Shown here piece by piece: positions 59,125 to 64,000 of a DNA stretch of 64,000 nucleotides; the stretch's first letter is position 1; each line of letters opens with the position of its first letter. The notes beneath the pieces are model-generated. The model searched no databases. It saw only the letters and a list, made by a program, of their open reading frames with translations, and was not told the origin of the DNA. Where the stretch lies: NCBI RefSeq assembly GCF_035046485.1, contig NC_085138.1, positions 14,573,329 to 14,637,328 on the forward strand, given 5' to 3'. The stretch comes from Aedes albopictus. Taxonomy: Eukaryota > Arthropoda > Insecta > Diptera > Culicidae. A program made the position numbers and the translations under genes.

Positions 59125-60000
59125 AGAGGAAAATTGAGGAATTTTCAAATCAATGCTTGAGAAAGTCATTGAATATATAAGGCTTTTCACGGTATCATTA
59201 GCATCGGCAGCCATGTTGGATGTAAGGTTCGCAATTTCAAAGTGATAATTCTCTGCCACCAAAGCGAATATTTGTATGAAAAAGTATCATCCTATATGCT
59301 CACTCGTAGTGATTGCGATGATACTTTTTCTGCTGTGTTGCTCCAGAATTGGCAGTTTTTTATCATTTCAAAAACGTGAAGCAAACAATCATTGAAAAGC
59401 AAAAAGTCAATGATTCGTTTGAAAGCTTAGTGATGCATCATGACACCATAAGTAATAGGTTCCTGAAGAAAATAAAGCAATAATTTCTGAAAAAGTTTCA
59501 AGAAAAAAATCTTGAATTCTTAAAGAAAACCCTAGAGGAAATTCTGAAAGAATCTCCGAGACTTTGTGAAAAAAAATCTCGTGAGTGCCTGACACAATGC
59601 ATACTTTGCTTGTGCGTGACAGTAGTTTGACACATTATCCATGGGAAAATTGACAAAAAAAAGATAAACCTTGACGGAAAGGACACTATGTGTTCCAGGT
59701 TTTAGGATTGCATCTTTTGAAGAAACGTTTGGGGGAATTCATGAAGAAACCCCTGGAGAAATTCCTAGAAGATTTTTTGTTGGGAAATTTCATAAAGAAT
59801 GATTAAAGGTATTCCAGCGAGAGTATCTCATCCGCCATAATTCAGAAAAGTTTTGGAGAAATAAAATCCATGGAGTTCTCGGAATAATTCTAAATTGGCC
59901 CCAATAGAGAAATCATTTCCTTGGGAGAGCGCTGAAATTTGGAAACCTTGAGTAACCAGCTCATGGTAAAAACAGAACTGGTTCAATGGGGCCTTAGAGA
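59125..60000. other. AT-rich non-coding stretch
   Basis: Inverted pair AAAAAGTATCATC / GATGATACTTTTT at about 59280-59330 forms a small hairpin. No gene recognised. Confidence 0.4.
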
Positions 60001-60009
60001 GTTTCATGA

Positions 60010-60360
60010 GTGTCAAGGACATTCGATAGAGTTCCAATAGCTTTCAGAGGAATTGTAGTAGATTTCATGTGGTTTCAAGGATCTTCCACGGGATTTCAGG
60101 GGCATTCCAGAGAATTTCATGGAGTTCCATGGTGTTCCAAGGAGTTTCACTGGAATTGCAGGGGGTTTGATGCAGTTCCATGGATTTAATTAGATATCAT
60201 GAGCATTCTCAGCAGTTTTAGATGCTTTATGGGGTCTCCAGAGGGTTTTAGAGGGTGTTAGAGTCAGTTCTAGTGCGTTTCAGGGGTATTCCAGGGGCCT
60301 TCGAGGGGGGGAGGGGTCAGAGGTTTTCAAATGGTTCCAGCAGCGTTATGAGACCCCTTG
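60010..60360 (+). repeat. GGGATTTCAGGGG-type array, forward
   Basis: Repeats of GGATTTCAGGGGCATTCCAG-like units. At about 60355 the orientation flips to the reverse type. Confidence 0.7.
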
Positions 60361-60423
60361 AAACCGCACCTGAAATGCCTTGGAACGCATTGAATCCACT
60401 TTGGAACTCTTTCTAAAACTCTT

Positions 60424-60657
60424 TTAAGGAGAAACATTAGAGAATATAAATATGGTTGCCACAATGGCCCACTCGGTCCCATAGTCACGTTTTCAAGAGC
60501 ATCAATCTTGAAAATTCGTAAACAGACTGACTCTTTTTGCAATTGAGCAAAGCCAGGATAAACAAGTGCGGCTTGGTTCGATCCTTCGTTCGTCAGATTT
60601 GTGCCTCTAAACTTTGTATGCAAAATTTCAATGGGATCTCTTGATGTTTCACCTTAA
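60424..60657. mobile_element. TTAA MITE, copy 2
   Basis: TTAA at 60424-60427 and 60654-60657, with inverted ends GGAGAAAC / GTTTCACC. Inverse of the copy at 50625-50877 along its length (for example GTTCGTCAGATTTGTGCCTC). It interrupts a reverse-type repeat tract. Confidence 0.85.
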
Positions 60658-60960
60658 AAGGCCTCTACAACCCTCCGAAATGTTTTTAACGCCTTGGTAC
60701 GCCTTAAAACACCGCAGAAACATTGCTGAAATCTTCTTGGAAGCTTCCTGAAAACTCTAAAACACCTTGAAATGACCTGAAATCCCTCTGAACACTCCGG
60801 GAACGTCTTGAAACTGTTTTTAACACATTCCAAATTCTACTGAAATCCCCGGAAACCACCCGAATCGCGTTTAAAATGCTTTGAAACCGCCTGACATTCC
60901 CTTAAAAGCCCGTTAAAGCAAACCCCCCCCCCCCCCCCCCTTCAACCACCTGAAACTTCT
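60658..60960 (-). repeat. CCTGAAAYCC-type array with a poly-C run
   Basis: Reverse type of the repeat, with an uninterrupted C run near 60924-60940. Confidence 0.65.
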
Positions 60961-61224
60961 TCAAACGCCTTAGTACTTTTTAAAAAGTTTGCTGAGGATA
61001 TTTTGGAACAATTTCTAGAAAATTTTAGGTACACCTACAGCAACATCTGAATAAATTCTCAAAAAAGTTTCTGAGCGAAATCTTACAGCAATTCCTGAGG
61101 AAACTCTTCGGGGAATTTCTGAAGAAACTTCTGGAGGGATTTCTACGACGATCTGAACATGCTGAAAGTTGCCAAAGCTGGAGGACTACGGCATGCTGCG
61201 AGTTGTCGGACAACAACCTTGAAA

Positions 61225-61465
61225 ATTTAATGCTCGACGTCGTCGTTGAACCGCTGTATGCAACCACTAAGTGTAGACAATGCTAAAGTTGTCTGGATTC
61301 GATTCCCGAAAATGGTCAGCATCTCTCCGATCCGTATTCATAATATTAGACATTGAGTGTTTTCATGTTTCTCTCATGTATGTAAAAATATAAGGAACTG
61401 TGCAAGCTGAAAAACAGGCACGATTCCAGAGGAGATGTTATGCCAATAAAAAATAATAAATAATT
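61225..61465 (+). mobile_element. SINE with partly tRNA-like head and AATAA-rich tail
   Basis: B-box-like GGATTCGATTCCCG near 61295; the body has GGAACTGTGCAAGCTGAAAA and ACAGGCACGATTCCAG, with the tail GCCAATAAAAAATAATAAAT. The pattern matches a common mosquito SINE ending, from memory. The left boundary is uncertain. Confidence 0.55.
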
Positions 61466-61469
61466 ATTC

Positions 61470-63425
61470 ATCCGATTGCCACCCAGAAGTACACATGTAC
61501 CTTAATCGATAAAGGAGCTACGCAACATAAAAGGAACTGAAACGTCGTATCAAAAAGGACACACGATGAAATCAACTACCTTATCCTTGCCGTATGCACA
61601 AATATGTGCATGTGCACCGCACTCGTACGAAGGCCACGAGCCGGCAAAAAAACACGAGCCACGCTCAACGGGGTGGCCCCATCAACAGTTTCATCTCACA
61701 AGAGGCGCAACACAGCAGCAGCCAGCGAGCGGTGCCGGTGTGAGGTGACAAAAGCGCACCAGCCAGCAGCCGAAAAGAAAGAACTCGCTCAACAACAAGA
61801 AAATCGGTGGCAATCATCGGTGCACTAGCCCAGCAGCATGTGAGCTAGAGCGCGGTACCTACAACCAAATGACACAGAACCGAACGACACGGCACTGTGC
61901 AGCGGCATCAGCAGTGATGATATGCGACGTGAGGAGAATCATCGGAGCTCGAGAAGTGCGCGACACACGGAGAGGAGAGTATCGAAAAAGGCGTGGCTAA
62001 TCGGACTCTATTAGTATAAGTGTCAATTTCGAACCAATACATGTGATGAGTTGTGGCTCACGACGGCCACGGGATTTCTTTAATCGGCCGATTCTGCCTG
62101 AATGGAACCAGCGGTGTGTGATTGCTGCTTGCCGATTATTGAGCACTCGCAAAGGAGGTGACCGCGGCGTATCGATTCTCTCGATTTTTTTTGTTCGGCT
62201 CAAAAACCAATCGGTGAGAGCGTGTGAGCTCTTGGTCAACCTTCGATCGCTCAGCGCTGGTATTGAACACTCGATTGAGTACTCTTATTGAGCGTCGATC
62301 AATTTACGAAGGTGTTCGGTTATAGGTACTGATTCATAAAAAAATATTATCACCGATGCTATTGATGAAATATTATGGAGATTGGGAAAAGACTTGTACA
62401 ACCGGACTTACTGCTTTAACAATTTATTGCAAGTATCCGAAAAAAGACGGAACTAGAAGAGAGAATCGATAACCATCTGTGAAGTCAAGCCGTGAGCACA
62501 AGAGCAACCCAGCTGGTTGGATGGTTGCCGCACCAGTGTGATATCAAAACAACGATATTGACGAAGTGAGCTACTTTGTTTATAATTTCTGTGCAGTGAG
62601 TGCCACCCTTTGGCACTCACCAACACACAGAAAGACTCCACGCAACGGAAGAGAGGGAGAGCGATTTGCATTTGCATTGTATGCGTTTCGACGAGAGAGG
62701 AATCGAACGTACGCGAATGCAAGAACACACCGAGAGAGATGGAGAGCAAATGAATCGATGTGTAGTGGTGTGCGCTCCGCTACAATTAAACGACGTGATC
62801 AATCAAACTTTGGAGACGAATTGGCGAACACATCAGTGCCTCGGTCGGTCGGTCGATGGCGATGAGCGTGAGCGGGATGGCGCACGCTATAAAATGATGA
62901 GGGACCCAATTCGACGGGGGGACAGTGCGAGCGGGACAGTGACGTGGGGTCAATCGCGAACAGCGCGAGACAAAGCGAGATGGGCGATGCGATGATGGGG
63001 AGCAAGTGATATCAATAATAAAAATCACTTCGCGTCGTATGTGTGCGCGGCGCGATTGAATGCGGGATGGGTGGAAATCGAGGTTGTGGAGTATGTAGAA
63101 CGACATCGTTTGTCTCCACGTTGGGGGGATGAGGAAGTTCAATCCGGAATGGATGTGTGTGTTCTGAAGAATAAGGAGAGCAGTGCCGGCTGAGCTCCGT
63201 GGTGTGTGCTTTGTGTGCTCCAGAATTGGATGGAGCGCAGTTTGTGAAGAATGATTACGAGCAGCACGATAAAAAATCCAGCGATGGATAGAATAAAGGC
63301 TAATGATTCGGGACGGAACATTCGTACAACTCTTTTTCTCTAATTAGCGTACCGAAAGCTACATACACGTACGTGTGTCGTATTCATCAGGAAGAAATTT
63401 TTCGAATTATTTGAACACAATTACT
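61470..63425. other. Non-coding stretch upstream/downstream of the right-edge gene
   Basis: Balanced composition, with many GAGAGA and CGAT-type motifs between 62600 and 63000. A TATA-like CTATAAAATG lies at about 62888 on the plus strand, followed by GAGCGGGACAG-type sequence. This could be a promoter for an unseen transcript, but no exon is supported. It lies downstream of the minus-strand gene. Confidence 0.3.
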
Positions 63426-63429
63426 AGTT

Positions 63430-64000
63430 TCAATGGGCTTTAATCTTCTTTTTCTTCGATAATAGTTTGATGATCTTCTTTATCTGTTTCTTACTTAATT
63501 GTAGCCACTGCTTATGATCATGCGGCTTCTTCTTTTTCTTCTTCATCTTCACCGGTTTGTGGACCACGATGTGCTTTTTCTTCAGCTTGAGTTTCTTCTT
63601 TTTCTTCAAATGACTCCACAGCGTCAGAGCCAAGGTGGCAGTATTTGTGACCAGAATGGCTTTAATCCCCAGAACAAGCTTCGCAATTACCATGAAGAAA
63701 AGTGTTCCGACTGCTTGGGCAATTAACGCCACCAATACCGCCCCCGTCGTTGACATGGACATGTAGCCTGCGGTATTGGGCTTCGCCACGAACACCTTTT
63801 GAACCGCTTGCAATGGAGAGGATTTGGAATTGGGCGTCTTCTTGATCAATCGCAATCTGGGTGGGCGTAGTGGTGGATAACTACAAATAAAAATCACTCA
63901 GTATCATGTAAAAATTCTTCACAAGCGTAGACAATACTCACAGATAATGGTTTAGGCTAGCTTCCGGTAGAACTTCAAACACTTCTCCTGCCGTAGCATC
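63430..64000 (-). CDS. 3' part of a spliced insect gene, hydrophobic with Lys/His-rich C terminus (possibly Osiris/DUF1676-like)
   Basis: Two exons are visible on the minus strand: 63942 and above (continuing beyond the window) and 63880-63430, ending in TGA. The intron 63881-63941 is 61 bp, with GTGAGT at the donor and TTTGTAG at the acceptor. Joining keeps the frame. Visible protein: about 19 residues (VFEVLPEASLNHYL) before the junction, then LYPPLRPPRLRLIKK, a hydrophobic stretch GAVLVALIAQAVGTLFFMVI running to TATLALTLWSHL, and a basic tail with many KKK and HKP motifs to the end. Osiris-family proteins in insects have a hydrophobic DUF1676 region and Lys-rich segments, and act in cuticle/tracheal secretory vesicles. 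That match is only by general pattern; an unrelated membrane-associated protein is possible. The N terminus and any signal peptide lie off the window. Confidence 0.7.
63881..63941 (-). other. 61-bp intron of the right-edge gene
   Basis: Donor GTGAGT and acceptor TTTGTAG on the minus strand, with a T-rich tract before the acceptor. The length is near the common minimal intron size in dipterans. Splicing avoids the stop codon TGA that would otherwise follow CTG at the junction. Confidence 0.75.

Overview
This window looks like nuclear DNA from a large, repeat-rich dipteran genome, most probably an Aedes-type mosquito. The reasons are: many tRNA-derived SINEs; Penelope-like, RTE-like and R1-clade retrotransposon remnants; many miniature inverted-repeat elements (MITEs); megasatellite-like arrays of a degenerate 12-bp unit (GGAATTCCTGGA); and, at the far right edge, one spliced insect-style gene. 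The species is inferred; no search was run. There are no bacterial operons, CRISPR arrays, rRNA genes, complete tRNA genes or viral integrations that I can recognise.

Layout. 1-2.4 kb: AT-rich decayed repeat. 2.4-3.7 kb: a small MITE and a decayed RTE-type LINE fragment. 3.7-6.1 kb: non-coding. 6.16-14.92 kb: a Penelope-like retroelement on the minus strand, cut twice. A SINE sits in its RT domain, and a 7.3-kb element with inverted ends and an exact 8-bp target duplication sits near the start of its ORF. That 7.3-kb element itself holds a palindromic MITE, a MITE inside a MITE, two SINEs and several kb of the 12-bp array. 16.0-18.67 kb: a LINE pseudogene carrying three independent insertions: a 77-bp hairpin MITE, a 240-bp element with an 8-bp TSD, and a 1.3-kb 5'-truncated R1-clade element with a 9-bp TSD. 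19-28.8 kb: mostly non-coding, with a Transib-like foldback element, SINE heads and a 1.5-kb TIR element. 28.8-30.85 kb: the 12-bp array in reverse orientation, split by a MITE. 30.9-37.1 kb: palindromes, an RTE remnant, and a degenerate ACTC-rich repeat broken up by SINEs, a hAT MITE and foldbacks. 37-43 kb: non-coding plus satellite-like repeats. 43.25-44.79 kb: a 1.54-kb (CTGT)n run ending in a Helitron-like terminus. 46.1-47.3 kb: a minus-strand RTE relic. 47.6-51.1 kb: array DNA with nested MITEs. 52.7-54.3 kb: a LINE relic. 54.3-61.5 kb: array DNA, a 5'-truncated LINE copy with a 25-bp TSD, MITEs and a SINE. 63.43-64 kb: the 3' end of a probable host gene on the minus strand.

Only the 63.43-64 kb locus is a good candidate for a functional host gene: one intron, hydrophobic segments and a Lys/His-rich tail, possibly Osiris/DUF1676-like. 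Most of the long open frames elsewhere arise because the repeat period is a multiple of three and has no stop codon in any frame. The most interesting biology is the layering of transposons. In several cases the target duplications, together with restored reading frames, show the order in which elements arrived. The window also shows an apparent link between DNA-transposon ends and the 12-bp array.
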